Counted from the first letter of the stretch, positions 43,968 to 53,647 are shown. The stretch: DNA of 57,797 nt from Novosphingobium hassiacum (GCF_014196055.1 NZ_JACICY010000015.1:1-57797), one strand, 5' to 3'. Notes: a model not told the origin generated them from the sequence alone. Numbers and translations are program-made.

Positions 43968-44753
43968 CTATTGTTCAGTCTGGCCGCGTTTCCGCCTGCG
44001 TAGTTTCCGCCGCATCGATCGCAGGTTGAACCAGCGGAACCGCCAGTCGATTCGCCGATCTCGCTGAAACGTCGCGAGCACTTCGGCCGGATTGCGCATA
44101 GGCAGATCCGGGCACTGCCGACCTGCTATGTCGCTTCGCAGGAACTGGAACAAATGTTGAAACACAGCCTTGGCTTCCTTGACCTCGCCCGCTGCCAGCA
44201 TTTCATCGACATAGGCCTCAAGGACGATCGGCGCGGCGGCAAGCTGCCGTAGGGCGACGTCATCCTGCCGTCCCAGGTTCACGACATTGGCGACGCGGCT
44301 TTGCAGGCAATGCAGCGGATGCATGACGGGCAGCGCGAGTTCGTCGACACCGTCGCCATTTACGGGAACAATCAGTTCGACCGCGTTGCGTTCCAGCGCA
44401 TTCGCCCGTACGCCCATCACGTTGCTAAGAAAGTCGATCTCAAGATCGATACCGTCGATGGTCGCTGTTACGACGGCGGAATTGGGAGTGTGGTCGTCCG
44501 GACCCGGATAGTGAACTTTCCCCTTTAGCGCACTCGCCAGCTTCTTCGCTGCCTCTCGGTGCCCGAAATAGTCCAGATCTTTGGAGGTAAAAGGGCCGAA
44601 GGCAATCAGTTCCTCGCGCTGGGGCGCATAACGCTCGGCCCAGAGATTGAGAGCCTGCCCGCCGATGATGAAGGCATTGTCTTCGAGTCCCAGGACTGCG
44701 GCGAGCTTGATAACGGTCGTGCGAGCCAGCGGCTCCTTGCGATCACCCGCCAA
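43968..44753 (-). CDS. Nucleotidyltransferase, AbiEii-like toxin candidate
   Basis: A 261-residue protein with a nucleotidyltransferase core: GGQALNLW near residue 31 and SKDLDYFGH (Asp-Leu-Asp) near 57, then IDFLSNVMGV. The spacing resembles AbiEii and MNT-type toxins. The C-terminal tail is very basic (WFNLRSMRRKLRRRKRG). It begins 11 bases inside the upstream small gene, so the two are translated together in a toxin-antitoxin-like pair. Confidence 0.75.
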   Translation of the reverse strand: MAGDRKEPLARTTVIKLAAVLGLEDNAFIIGGQALNLWAERYAPQREELIAFGPFTSKDLDYFGHREAAKKLASALKGKVHYPGPDDHTPNSAVVTATIDGIDLEIDFLSNVMGVRANALERNAVELIVPVNGDGVDELALPVMHPLHCLQSRVANVVNLGRQDDVALRQLAAAPIVLEAYVDEMLAAGEVKEAKAVFQHLFQFLRSDIAGRQCPDLPMRNPAEVLATFQRDRRIDWRFRWFNLRSMRRKLRRRKRGQTEQ

Positions 44754-44943
44754 TCACTTGCCGTCTGCGAATGGAAGCGGCTGCAAGATTGAGCGATGAA
44801 AACGCACCATTGGCAACCCGCAGTTCTTCGCGTGACACATGGCCGTCACGCAGGTCAGACTCGTCCTTCGCGCGCGAGGCTTCCTTCGCGCGCTGACGAT
44901 CCGAAAAGCTGTAACGGCTATTCTGCTGCATTTTATGCTCCAA
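44743..44943 (-). CDS. Small charged protein, candidate antitoxin of the nucleotidyltransferase
   Basis: A 66-residue protein rich in Arg, Lys, Glu and Asp (FSDRQRAKEASRAKDESDLRD). It overlaps the nucleotidyltransferase start by 11 bases. No family is recognised; the role is inferred from gene order and size. A second start in another frame nearby (44960) is less likely. Confidence 0.5.
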   Translation of the reverse strand: MEHKMQQNSRYSFSDRQRAKEASRAKDESDLRDGHVSREELRVANGAFSSLNLAAASIRRRQVIGG

Positions 44944-45101
44944 GCCTCATTGTAGCTCATGGACGTTAGTAGTCAATGAACGCGCTGGACGGCAGGGATT
45001 TCCCTCGATCCAGATGGATACTCTCTCTGCCACATACCACCCCTTGAGAAAAGTTTGCATCAAGGTCCGGTGCTGACGGTGAGGCAGGCTAACCGCGTTC
45101 C

Positions 45102-45122
45102 CGGTGCCCGAAATAGTCCAGA
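45102..45122. repeat. 21-bp copy of part of the nucleotidyltransferase gene
   Basis: Bases 45102-45122 are identical to 44557-44577, inside the nucleotidyltransferase gene; similarity continues weakly on the right side. On the minus strand it encodes a LDYFGHRE-like peptide next to no gene. It looks like a scar of an older copy or of a recombination event. Confidence 0.7.
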
Positions 45123-45231
45123 CCCTTTGAGGTGGAGAGGCAGAGGAAAGGCGGGATGGGGAGCCCGGCCGGGAATAGAGAGAGCGTCCGGCGGGCATCG
45201 CCCTTTCGCGCGCTCCCGGAGACCTTCCCCC

Positions 45232-48200
45232 ATGACCGATATCCTGTCCGACGCAGCGCTGCGCGCTGCGCCCTTCCCGGCCGCGTCCAGCTTCGCGGCA
45301 TGCGCTGCGGCTATCCGCATGGCCGCATCCCGCTTGCTGCCGACGCTCGAGGCCGGCCGCCCGCTTGACGCCGGCGCGCTGCGCACCGCAATGACCGTGG
45401 CTTTCGGAGGCACCGACGCCGAGGGCTGCTGGGATTGGAAGACCGCCTATGAAGCCTGTGAGGCGGCCGAGATCCTGTTCCTGCACCGCTATGGCCAGAC
45501 GATTGTCGGCCGTGCGCCCGCAATCGCGTTGGCGCTGATCGAACGGGTGGCTGCCCTGCTGCCGACGCATACCCGCCGTTCGGAGACGTCTCAGGCGCTC
45601 CAGCAATATTCGACCCCGCCGGGTCTCGCCTATGTCGCCGCGATTGCGGCCTCGCTCAACCCTGCCGATCATGTGCTGGAACCGTCCGCCGGCACCGGCA
45701 TGCTCGCCGCTCATGCGCTGCTGGCGCGGGCAGGCCTGACGCTCAACGAACTTGCTGAGACCCGTGCCGAACTGCTCGGCCATCTGTTTCCGGAGATCGC
45801 CGTCTCGCGGCACGACGCCGCTTCGATCGATGACCGGCTGCCGACCGCGATTCGCCCGACGGTGGTGCTGATGAACCCGCCTTTCTCGGCCGTCGCCCAT
45901 GTCGACCGAACGATGAAGGATGCGGCCTTGCGCCATATCGCTTCCGCGCTGGCGCGGCTCGAACCCGGCGGACGTCTGGTCGCGATCACCGGCGCGAGCT
46001 GTTCGCCCGACGCGCCTGCCTGGCGTGATGCGTTCGCGCGGTTGCAGGAGACCGGGCGCATCGTGTTCACCGCCGCGATCGACGGCAAAGTCTATGCAAA
46101 GCACGGCACGACCATCGACACGCGCCTGACCGTAATCGACAAGGTTCCGGCTGACGCCCCCGTCGCGCTGCCCGCGAGCGCGGGGATCGCGCCCGACACC
46201 GCCACACTGCTGGGCTGGGTGCTGGATCAGGTGCCGCCGCGCTCGCCGGTCACGCCGCCCCCGGCAGCCGCGCTCCCGATCTCGGCGGTGACACCTTCAG
46301 CTGCTGCCAAGATCCGGGTTGTAACGCCGCAGCGCGATCCGTCCGAAAGCCAGGTCGAAGCGGCCGAACTGGTCTACGAGACAGTGGACTGGATGCCGCC
46401 CGCCGAACGCCTGGGCAACAGCATTTACGAGCCCTATACGCTCCAGTCGGTCACGATCCCGGGCGCGGGCGCGCATCCGACGCCGCTGGTGCAGTCCGCG
46501 GCGATGGCTTCGGTCGCGCCGCCCAAGCCCGCTTACCGGCCGCATCTCCCGCCGCAGCTCGCCCTGCTCGGCATCTTGTCTGACGCCCAGCTTGAATCCG
46601 TCATCTACGCTGGTGAGGCCCATGCGGGGTATCTCTCGGGCGCGTGGAGGGTCGATGCGACCTGTGATATCGTAACCGCTGCGCCAGATGATGCTGACGG
46701 CGTCGTGAAGTTCCGGCGCGGCTGGTTCCTCGGTGACGGCACCGGCGCGGGCAAGGGTCGGCAGGTGGCCGCGATCATCCTCGACAATTGGCTCAAGGGC
46801 CGGCGCAAGGCGCTTTGGCTGTCGGTCTCGGATCGACTGCTCGAGGACGCGCAGCGCGACTGGTCCGCGCTCGGGCAGGAACGGCTGCTGGTCACACCGC
46901 TCTCGCGGTTCAAGCAGGGTAGCGCCATTCGCCTCGACGAAGGCGTGCTGTTCACCACCTATGCAACACTGCGCTCGCAGGAACGGGGCGGCAAGAAGTC
47001 ACGGGTCGACCAGATCGTCGAATGGCTCGGTGCCGATTTCGACGGGGCGATCATATTCGATGAAGCCCATGCGATGGCCAATGCCGCCGGCGGCAAGGGC
47101 GCACGCGGCGACGTCGCCCCGTCGCAGCAGGGGCGTGCAGGTCTGCGGCTTCAGCACGCACTGCCCAATGCGCGGATCGTCTATGTCTCGGCGACCGGGG
47201 CTACCACCGTGCAGAACCTCGCCTACGCGCAGCGCCTCGGCCTCTGGGGCGGTGATGACTTCCCCTTCGCGATGCGCGGCGAGTTCGTCACCGCGATCGA
47301 GAATGGCGGGGTCGCCGCGATGGAGGTCCTGGCGCGGGATTTGAAGGCGCTCGGACTCTATACTGCCCGCTCGTTGTCCTTCGACGGCGTGGAATATGAG
47401 ATGCTGGAGCATAAGCTCAGCTCCGAGCAGGTCCGCATTTATGACAGCTATGCCTCGGCGTTCGAGGTGATCCATAACAATCTCGACGCCGCGCTCGAAG
47501 CCGCCGGTGTCACCAGTTCCGCCCACGGCACGCTGAACCGTCAGGCCAAGGCCGCCGCCAAATCCGCCTATCAGGGGATGCTCCAGCGTTTCTTCAACCA
47601 TCTCATCACCAGCATGCAGACGCCTGCCGTCATTGCCAGCATCGAGCGCGATCTCGTCACCGGTCATGCGGCCGTGGTGCAGATCGTCTCGACCGGCGAA
47701 GCGATGCAGGAGCGCCGCCTTGCGGAAATCCCCGCCGACGAATGGAACGACGTCTCGGTGGACATCACGCCGAGGGATGGCGTTCTCTCCTACCTCCAGC
47801 ACAGTTTCCCCGTGCAGATCTACGAGCCGTTCACCGACGGCGATGGTAATCTCTCTTCCCGGCCGGTGACCGACGAGGAAGGCAATCCGGTGGTCAATCG
47901 TGAGGCGGTCCGTCGCCGCGACGACCTGATCGAGCGGCTCGCAGCCTTGCCGCCGGTTCCGGGGGCGCTCGACCAGATCGTGCAGCATTTCGGGACGGAG
48001 ATGGTGGCGGAGGTCACGGGCCGGTCGCGCCGCGTGGTGCCGAAACGGAATGATGATGGCACCGTGCGCTTCGCGGTCGAAAACCGTCCGGCCTCGGCGG
48101 CGCTGCACGAGACCGATGCCTTCCAGAGCGATCAGAAGCGCATCCTCGTCTTCTCGGAAGCAGGTGGCACGGGCCGTTCCTATCATGCCGATCTCGGCGC

Positions 48201-49581
48201 GGTGAACCAGCGCCGCCGCATCCATTATCTGCTCGAAGCGGGCTGGAAAGCCGATGCGGCGATCCAGGGCTTCGGGCGCACCAATCGCACCAACCAGAAG
48301 CAGCCGCCGCTATTCAGGCCGGTCTCGACCGATGTGAAAGCGCAGAAGCGCTTTATCTCGACCATCGCCCGGCGTCTGGATTCGCTCGGCGCGATCACGC
48401 GCGGTCAGCGCCAGACTGGCGGGCAGAATATGTTCAGCGCAACTGACAATCTGGAAAGCTGGTATGCGCGCGATGCGTTGCGCCAGCTCTATGTCCTGCT
48501 CGCACGCGGCAAGGTCGAGGGCTGTTCGCTCGCCCGCTTCGAAGGGGCGACGGGCCTGTCGCTGCTCGACAGCGAGGGCGGGCTCAAGGACGAGCTGCCC
48601 GGCATCAACACCTTCCTCAACCGGATGCTGGCGTTGGCTGTCGCGATGCAGAACCTGCTGTTCGAGGCGTTCGAAGGCTTGCTGACGGCCCGGATCGAAC
48701 AGGCGCAGGCATCAGGGAGCTACGAGGTCGGGCTGGAAACTCTGCAGGCAGAGAGCTTCCGCATCGTCGGGCGTGCGCCGATCTACACCCATCCGGGCAC
48801 GGGCGCGCAGACCGCGCTGCTGACGATCGAGCGCAAGGATCGGCTCATGCCGCTGTCGCTCGACGATGCCCTTGCGCAAGCCGACGATCGTGGGGCGAAG
48901 CTGCTGGTCAATGCCAGGACCGGCAAGGCGGGCATCCAGCGCCGGGCGCGCAGCGTGACCGATGATGACGGTGCGGTCCATCCGCGGGTACGCCTGGTAT
49001 GGCCGCTCACCGACGCTGTGATCCCGGCCGAGACACTGGGTTCAAGCCACTGGGAGGAGGTCGATCGGGAGACGTTCAGTGCGGCGTGGCAGGCTGAGCT
49101 GGCTGGACTGCCCGAACATGAGACTTCGACCCTGCATATGGTCTCGGGGCTGCTGCTGCCAATCTGGAAGCTGCTTCCGAACGAATCGACCCGCGTCTAC
49201 CGGCTCCAGAGCGATGACGGCGAGCGGGTTATCGGCCGTCGCGTCTCGCCGGCCTGGGCCGCGTGCGTCGCCAATAACGATGGTCCGGTGAAGCTCTCGG
49301 GCGAGGAATCGCTGGCTATGCTGATGTCGGGCGAAGCCGCGCTGCTTCTGGGGGGCAATCAGAAGCTCCAGCGGGTTCGCGCCATGAACGACTGGCGGAT
49401 CGAACTGACTGGCTTCAACGATCTCGGCGTCGAGCGGCTGAAATCCTTTGGCTTGATCTCCGAGATCGTCTCGTGGAAGCTTCGCCTCTACGTGCCGACA
49501 GGGGCTGTCGGCGTTGGCGTGCTGGAGCGTCTGCTCGATCGTTTCCCGATCGAACGGATCTCGGCGCGTCAGGCCGCCTGA
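45232..49581 (+). CDS. DNA methylase / strawberry-notch-type helicase fusion
   Basis: A 1449-residue protein. Residues about 120-320 form an adenine-type methyltransferase domain (EPSAGTG at 150-156, NPPF at 215-218). From about 480 it is a superfamily 2 helicase of the strawberry-notch/MethR group with Walker A GDGTGAGKG near 500 and DEAH near 609, then a C-terminal helicase half (FGRTNRTNQKQPP). Such proteins are common on large conjugative elements; proposed roles are DNA modification and antirestriction, neither proven. The ATG at 45232 has GGAG 13 bases before it. The next gene starts nine bases after the stop. Confidence 0.88.
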   Translation: MTDILSDAALRAAPFPAASSFAACAAAIRMAASRLLPTLEAGRPLDAGALRTAMTVAFGGTDAEGCWDWKTAYEACEAAEILFLHRYGQTIVGRAPAIALALIERVAALLPTHTRRSETSQALQQYSTPPGLAYVAAIAASLNPADHVLEPSAGTGMLAAHALLARAGLTLNELAETRAELLGHLFPEIAVSRHDAASIDDRLPTAIRPTVVLMNPPFSAVAHVDRTMKDAALRHIASALARLEPGGRLVAITGASCSPDAPAWRDAFARLQETGRIVFTAAIDGKVYAKHGTTIDTRLTVIDKVPADAPVALPASAGIAPDTATLLGWVLDQVPPRSPVTPPPAAALPISAVTPSAAAKIRVVTPQRDPSESQVEAAELVYETVDWMPPAERLGNSIYEPYTLQSVTIPGAGAHPTPLVQSAAMASVAPPKPAYRPHLPPQLALLGILSDAQLESVIYAGEAHAGYLSGAWRVDATCDIVTAAPDDADGVVKFRRGWFLGDGTGAGKGRQVAAIILDNWLKGRRKALWLSVSDRLLEDAQRDWSALGQERLLVTPLSRFKQGSAIRLDEGVLFTTYATLRSQERGGKKSRVDQIVEWLGADFDGAIIFDEAHAMANAAGGKGARGDVAPSQQGRAGLRLQHALPNARIVYVSATGATTVQNLAYAQRLGLWGGDDFPFAMRGEFVTAIENGGVAAMEVLARDLKALGLYTARSLSFDGVEYEMLEHKLSSEQVRIYDSYASAFEVIHNNLDAALEAAGVTSSAHGTLNRQAKAAAKSAYQGMLQRFFNHLITSMQTPAVIASIERDLVTGHAAVVQIVSTGEAMQERRLAEIPADEWNDVSVDITPRDGVLSYLQHSFPVQIYEPFTDGDGNLSSRPVTDEEGNPVVNREAVRRRDDLIERLAALPPVPGALDQIVQHFGTEMVAEVTGRSRRVVPKRNDDGTVRFAVENRPASAALHETDAFQSDQKRILVFSEAGGTGRSYHADLGAVNQRRRIHYLLEAGWKADAAIQGFGRTNRTNQKQPPLFRPVSTDVKAQKRFISTIARRLDSLGAITRGQRQTGGQNMFSATDNLESWYARDALRQLYVLLARGKVEGCSLARFEGATGLSLLDSEGGLKDELPGINTFLNRMLALAVAMQNLLFEAFEGLLTARIEQAQASGSYEVGLETLQAESFRIVGRAPIYTHPGTGAQTALLTIERKDRLMPLSLDDALAQADDRGAKLLVNARTGKAGIQRRARSVTDDDGAVHPRVRLVWPLTDAVIPAETLGSSHWEEVDRETFSAAWQAELAGLPEHETSTLHMVSGLLLPIWKLLPNESTRVYRLQSDDGERVIGRRVSPAWAACVANNDGPVKLSGEESLAMLMSGEAALLLGGNQKLQRVRAMNDWRIELTGFNDLGVERLKSFGLISEIVSWKLRLYVPTGAVGVGVLERLLDRFPIERISARQAA

Positions 49582-49589
49582 GGAGCCCC

Positions 49590-50654
49590 ATGATGCCCCC
49601 CAGTCTAACAAGCAGTCCCGCCATCCAGATCGCGGCCGCCCTGGCCGACAATGCGGAAGCGGTATGTCGGCACTATCTCTCCAAGGGCCATCGCGAAGGC
49701 CGCTACTGGCTGGTCGGCGACGTGCGCAACACGCCGGGGCGCAGCCTCTATGTCCGTCTCTCCGCGTCCCCCGACGGGCGCGGAGCGGCGGGCAAGTGGA
49801 CCGATGCGCAGTCGGGCGATCATGGCGACCTGCTCGACGTGATCGCCGCTACCAGGCAGTGTCGGACCATGCGCGAGACGCTCGATGAGGCCCGGCATTT
49901 CCTGAGCCTGCCGATGCCCATGCCGGCGACGGGGGCACCGTTACGACGTAACAAGGCTCCGACCGGAACGCCGGAGGCTGCGCGGCGCCTTTGCGCAGCG
50001 GCAAAACCTGTCGGCAGCAGCCTGGTCCGGACTTATCTCGCGTCCCGGCATATCACGAACCTCACCGGCTGCGAGGCGCTGCAATGCCATCCCCGTTGCT
50101 GGTATCGGGCATCGGGCGAGGACTTGCCCAATGTTCGCCCCGCGTGGCCGGCGATGATTGCCGCGGTCACCGATCTTCATGGCAGCATCACCGGGGTCCA
50201 TCGTACCTGGCTCGCGCTCGACGGCTTCGCCAAGGCGCCGGTCGCCTATCCCCGCCGCGCCATGGGCGAGCTGCTCGGGCATGGGGTGCGGTTCGGGCGC
50301 GCTGGTGCGATCATGATGGCGGGCGAAGGCATCGAGACCATGTTGTCGCTGCGCCAGATTATGCCGGTGATGCCAGCAATCTCCGGGCTTTCCGCGGTTC
50401 ATCTCGCCGCCATCCTGTTCCCGGCCGGTTTGCGCAGGCTCTATGTCGCCTGCGATGACGATCCCGCCGGTGCGGGGGCATTGAAGACATTGATCGAGCG
50501 GGCGCTCCCGGTCGGTATCGACGTCGTGCCGCTCGAGCCCAGACTCGGCGATTTCAACGACGACCTCATCGCCTTCGGGCGCGAGCGACTGGCGGCAGGG
50601 GTTCGGGCTCAACTCCGGCCTGACGATGCCATGCATTTCCTGACGGGTGGTTGA
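49590..50654 (+). CDS. Toprim domain protein (DUF7146-like)
   Basis: A 354-residue protein. The N-terminal part (GRSLYVRLSASPDGRGAAGK, WTDAQSGDHGDLLDVI) resembles the primase-like DUF7146 region. The Toprim domain has EGIET (GEGIETMLSL) and CDDDPAG (YVACDDDPAGAGAL). It is like primase/helicase-associated proteins of ICEs and may prime or modify transferred DNA. The double ATG at 49590/49593 is preceded by GGAG. It follows the helicase gene by nine bases. Confidence 0.87.
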   Translation: MMPPSLTSSPAIQIAAALADNAEAVCRHYLSKGHREGRYWLVGDVRNTPGRSLYVRLSASPDGRGAAGKWTDAQSGDHGDLLDVIAATRQCRTMRETLDEARHFLSLPMPMPATGAPLRRNKAPTGTPEAARRLCAAAKPVGSSLVRTYLASRHITNLTGCEALQCHPRCWYRASGEDLPNVRPAWPAMIAAVTDLHGSITGVHRTWLALDGFAKAPVAYPRRAMGELLGHGVRFGRAGAIMMAGEGIETMLSLRQIMPVMPAISGLSAVHLAAILFPAGLRRLYVACDDDPAGAGALKTLIERALPVGIDVVPLEPRLGDFNDDLIAFGRERLAAGVRAQLRPDDAMHFLTGG

Positions 50655-50773
50655 AGGGGCGGCGGATCACAGCTTGTGGGTCGGTGGATCATCGCCATCG
50701 TCTCCAACCTGTCGGGACGCCGCGCTCTCGGCCTTCGGGAGAGGGCGACTGCGGCAAACGGTCCGGGACGGCA

Positions 50774-50910
50774 ATGGCGAGCGGGTGGCTATTTTCCGCC
50801 GGGGCGAGTCTTTTGGCGCATTGCCATTGCAAAAAACCGGTTCCCGCTTTTTTGCGCAATGCTGGGCAGCCCCTTTGCATCGCGAGACAAAATAGCCACC
50901 CGCCCGCCAT
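50774..50910. repeat. Nested inverted-repeat structure, 137 bp
   Basis: A 22-bp inverted repeat with one mismatch (50774-50795 against 50889-50910) encloses a strong inner hairpin with TTGCAAAAAA and TTTTTTGCGCAA arms. It lies in the 372-bp gap between the Toprim and DUF2493 genes, where no ORF is convincing. It could be a folded RNA, a terminator/attenuator or a small palindromic insertion. Confidence 0.75.
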
Positions 50911-51026
50911 CCTCCACATGCGTTCCGGCCGCGCCCGATGGGACGCGGTGCAGTCCCGTTCCGCATGCCGCACATCGTCGCCACGAAGGCCGCGAGAGGC
51001 GCGGCTGACAGGCAGGACACTCCATC

Positions 51027-51959
51027 ATGGCGATCCACGACGAACCCCAACACAATGACCCGCAACCCGGCTCCACCGCCTACCTCCTTCAGGAAATGCA
51101 GCTTTACGGTCATCGGCCTTATGAGGATGAACCCGACCATCGCCCGCTGCCGGACGATCGCATCGCGGGCGGCGCGGTCGCCGAGATGTTCGACGCGCTG
51201 GTCTCCTGCCTGATCGACACGCGGATCGAACCCGACCTCGAGGATCTCGCCTGGGGCATCGTCAATGTCTTCCATCGCGCCGGGGAGCGGATCGAGCGCG
51301 AACTCGACGACAACGAGCAGGCGCAGAAACGCTTCCAGCGAGAACAGGATGGCAGCGAGGTCAAGTCGGTCGAACTCGAACGCAAGATTGCCGAGGGCAT
51401 CACCATGATCGAACGGCGAGACACGATGGAATTTTTCCGCGACGCCGCCGCCGACCAGTTCCGCATCCATCTGCGCAAGCCCTGGCTCCCCCGTTCCGGC
51501 CCGATGGTCAATCACAAGACACTGACCTCGGCGGTGCTCGACAGCCGCAAGCACATCGATCGGCGCGACTATCAAAAGCAGCGGCTGCTCGATCCCGATG
51601 GCGTGCGTATCGCCTTCACCGGAGGCGCCGATTTCAACGGCCATCAGCGCATCTATGCGGTACTCGACAAGGTCCATGCCCAGCTACCGACCATGATCCT
51701 GATGCACGGTGCGACGCCGACCGGCGCGGAACGCATCGCCGCCTGCTGGGCACGCGACCGCAAGGTTCCCCAGGATCCCTATCGTCCCGACTGGAACCGG
51801 CACAAGAAGGCCGCCCCCTTCAAGCGCAACGATGCGATGCTCGAAGCTTGCCCCAAGGGTGTGATCATCTTCCCCGGCACCGGTATCCAGGACAACCTTG
51901 CTGACAAGGCCCGCAAGTTGGGCATCCGGATCTGGGATTTTCGCAAGCGGTCGGGATGA
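51027..51959 (+). CDS. DUF2493 (SLOG superfamily) protein
   Basis: A 310-residue protein. The C-terminal part from about 195 is DUF2493/YspA-like with the Rossmann-type motifs VRIAFTGGADFNGHQRIY and MILMHGATPTGAERIAACWA. SLOG domains bind nucleotides or nucleotide derivatives. The first 190 residues are helical and charged. The gene is a frequent ICE-backbone member next to Toprim proteins. A ribosome site is not obvious; the ATG follows the structured leader by about 115 bases. Confidence 0.87.
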   Translation: MAIHDEPQHNDPQPGSTAYLLQEMQLYGHRPYEDEPDHRPLPDDRIAGGAVAEMFDALVSCLIDTRIEPDLEDLAWGIVNVFHRAGERIERELDDNEQAQKRFQREQDGSEVKSVELERKIAEGITMIERRDTMEFFRDAAADQFRIHLRKPWLPRSGPMVNHKTLTSAVLDSRKHIDRRDYQKQRLLDPDGVRIAFTGGADFNGHQRIYAVLDKVHAQLPTMILMHGATPTGAERIAACWARDRKVPQDPYRPDWNRHKKAAPFKRNDAMLEACPKGVIIFPGTGIQDNLADKARKLGIRIWDFRKRSG

Positions 51960-52071
51960 TTGGCGGGCGGAAACGAAACAAGAACACATGCCTTGCATTT
52001 GTGATTGTCGACGCATTATTCCTGAATGCCGACCGGCGATCCTTGCCGGATTCGGCCAAGGAACCTTATCG

Positions 52072-52257
52072 ATGATAGGCAAGGCCGCTCGCAACGCCGA
52101 GCTTGAGAGACTTCACAGCGGCGGTGCCAGTTATGCGGCGCTCGGTCGCCAGTTCAGCTTGACGCCAGCGCGGGTGGCACAGGTGATCGCCAGGGTCAGG
52201 CGAATGCGCAAGACCCTTGCCCTTCGGCTGGATGCGCCTCTGCAGCATACGACATGA
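52072..52257 (+). CDS. Small helix-turn-helix protein
   Basis: A 61-residue protein with a sigma-like helix-turn-helix (ASYAALGRQFSLTPARVAQVIARVRRM). It overlaps the next start (ATGA at 52254). It may be a regulator of tag or a remnant of a larger regulator. An earlier start at 51898 would overlap the DUF2493 gene and is less likely. Confidence 0.55.
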   Translation: MIGKAARNAELERLHSGGASYAALGRQFSLTPARVAQVIARVRRMRKTLALRLDAPLQHTT

Positions 52258-52856
52258 GCGCCTTGCTCACACCGGCGGATAGACAGCCGCGCTGCCTGTG
52301 GTGCGCGGCTTCGGCCGATTACATCGCCTATCATGACAGCGAATGGGGATTCCCGGTCGACGATGATCGGCGCTTGTTCGAAAAGCTTTCCCTCGAAGGT
52401 TTCCAGTCCGGTCTTTCCTGGCGGACCATTCTCACCAAGCGCGAGAATTTCCGTGCCGCTTTCGCCGGGTTCGATTTCAACAGGGTCGCCCGGTTCACCG
52501 AGGCCGAAGTAGAGCGGTTGCTGCAGGACGAAGGCATTGTGCGCCATCGCGGCAAGATCGAGGCGGTGATCAACAATGCCGCTCGCGCGCAGGCGTTGGT
52601 GCGCGAGGCGGGATCGCTCGCCGCCTACGTCTGGAGCTTCGATCCCAAGGGTGACGATATCCCTTATCTCGCCTCGACCTCGTCGGTGTCGGTGGCAATG
52701 TCCAAGGATCTCAAGAAGCGCGGCTGGGCTTTCGTCGGCCCCACCACGGTCCATGCCTTCATGCAGGCGATGGGTCTCATCAACGATCACGCCGAGGGCT
52801 GCGTCATCCGCGCCAGGGTGCAGCGCGCCCGCGAGGCGTTCCGGCGGCCGGGCTGA
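52254..52856 (+). CDS. tag: DNA-3-methyladenine glycosylase I
   Basis: Base-excision repair enzyme of 200 residues that removes 3-methyladenine. The TAG signature is clear: RCLWC near the start and YHDSEWG give the first zinc Cys and His, and GLINDHAEGC gives the second pair. The FEKLSLEGFQSGLSW and FDFNRVARF segments are typical. It is four bases coupled to the small HTH gene. DNA-repair genes of this kind are often carried as ICE cargo. Confidence 0.94.
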   Translation: MSALLTPADRQPRCLWCAASADYIAYHDSEWGFPVDDDRRLFEKLSLEGFQSGLSWRTILTKRENFRAAFAGFDFNRVARFTEAEVERLLQDEGIVRHRGKIEAVINNAARAQALVREAGSLAAYVWSFDPKGDDIPYLASTSSVSVAMSKDLKKRGWAFVGPTTVHAFMQAMGLINDHAEGCVIRARVQRAREAFRRPG

Positions 52857-53268
52857 TCGCTCCTTCGCGGATATCGTCCGGTGCCTGCGCGATGGCGCGG
52901 AGGGTGCTGAAGTCCGGCGCAATGAGACACCGGTCACCGTTGCCAATGGCTGCGAGAGAAGATCGAGACGGCTACGCTTTTCACTGCCGTGCCTTGTGCG
53001 CGGCGGGCTCATGAGATGACCTTCGGGCGGGCGTGGACATGTCAATCAACGATGGTGCGGGAACGGAAGGCCGGCGCGGGCCATCGCAGCCGTACTTCGG
53101 GCGAGACCAGCCATAGCCAAAGCGGATATTCCTCGGCTGCTGGGCACCAACCCCTCTTCTGTCGCCTGATACGAGCCTCGGCCGCCTTGGGCCGTCAACC
53201 CCGCGAGGGGGTTCCCCTTCGCTGACGCTCCGGTGACGTCGGCGGCCGGTCTCTCCTGTGGGCGCCAT
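52857..53268. other. Non-coding gap before DUF736
   Basis: About 410 bases without a gene I can support. Short ORFs present on both strands lack protein-like composition. The right end contains GC-rich runs leading into the leader hairpin. Confidence 0.5.
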
Positions 53269-53283
53269 CGGGGATGGTCCCCG
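53269..53283 (+). promoter_or_regulatory. Leader hairpin (GATGGTC type) before DUF736 copy 1
   Basis: CGGGGA-TGG-TCCCCG, a perfect six-base stem over a TGG loop, ending 23 bases before the DUF736 start. It is the same element as before ardC copy 2. Confidence 0.65.
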
Positions 53284-53306
53284 AGCAACCTCAAGGAGAT
53301 TTCGTC

Positions 53307-53630
53307 ATGGCCACGATCGCCAACCTCACCGTGAAGAACGACGGCAGCATGGAGGGCATGCTCGCCACCCTGACCGTCCAGGCTCCGATCGCCATCATCC
53401 TCAACGGCCGCAAGACCAAGGACAGCGAGCCCGACTATCGCATCTTCAGCCGCAAGACCGGCTATGAGCTGGGCGGTGGCTGGAATCGCTTCTCGCAGAC
53501 CACTGGTGCCGAATATACCTCGGTGTCGCTGACGGCGCCGGAGTTCGACGCCCCCATCTACGGCAATATTGCCAATGCGCCGGGCGACGATCCGGCCAAG
53601 AAGGTCATCATCTGGAATCCGCCGGCCTGA
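53307..53630 (+). CDS. DUF736 family protein, copy 1
   Basis: A 107-residue protein with the DUF736 pattern: MATIANLTVKNDGSMEGMLATL, here cited as MATIANLTVKNDGS, then KDSEPDYRIFSRK and GGGWNRFSQTTGAEY..SV.L..PEFDAPIYGN. The family is common on conjugative elements of alphaproteobacteria and has unknown function. AAGGAG lies seven bases before the ATG. It is followed by a UUCG-loop hairpin. Confidence 0.92.
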   Translation: MATIANLTVKNDGSMEGMLATLTVQAPIAIILNGRKTKDSEPDYRIFSRKTGYELGGGWNRFSQTTGAEYTSVSLTAPEFDAPIYGNIANAPGDDPAKKVIIWNPPA

Positions 53631-53647
53631 CCCCCAAGGCCCGCGGC

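Noticed and set aside
43968..44753. Second AbiE pair with a classical AbiEi antitoxin
   Set aside because: The partner gene is a 66-residue charged protein without the AbiEi winged helix, so the pair is listed only as nucleotidyltransferase-type toxin-antitoxin candidate.
46999..48225. 408-residue minus-strand ORF within the helicase gene
   Set aside because: Antisense of the strawberry-notch helicase; no protein-like motif.
52989..53225. 78-residue ORF between tag and DUF736
   Set aside because: Composition is not protein-like and there is no ribosome site; treated as non-coding.
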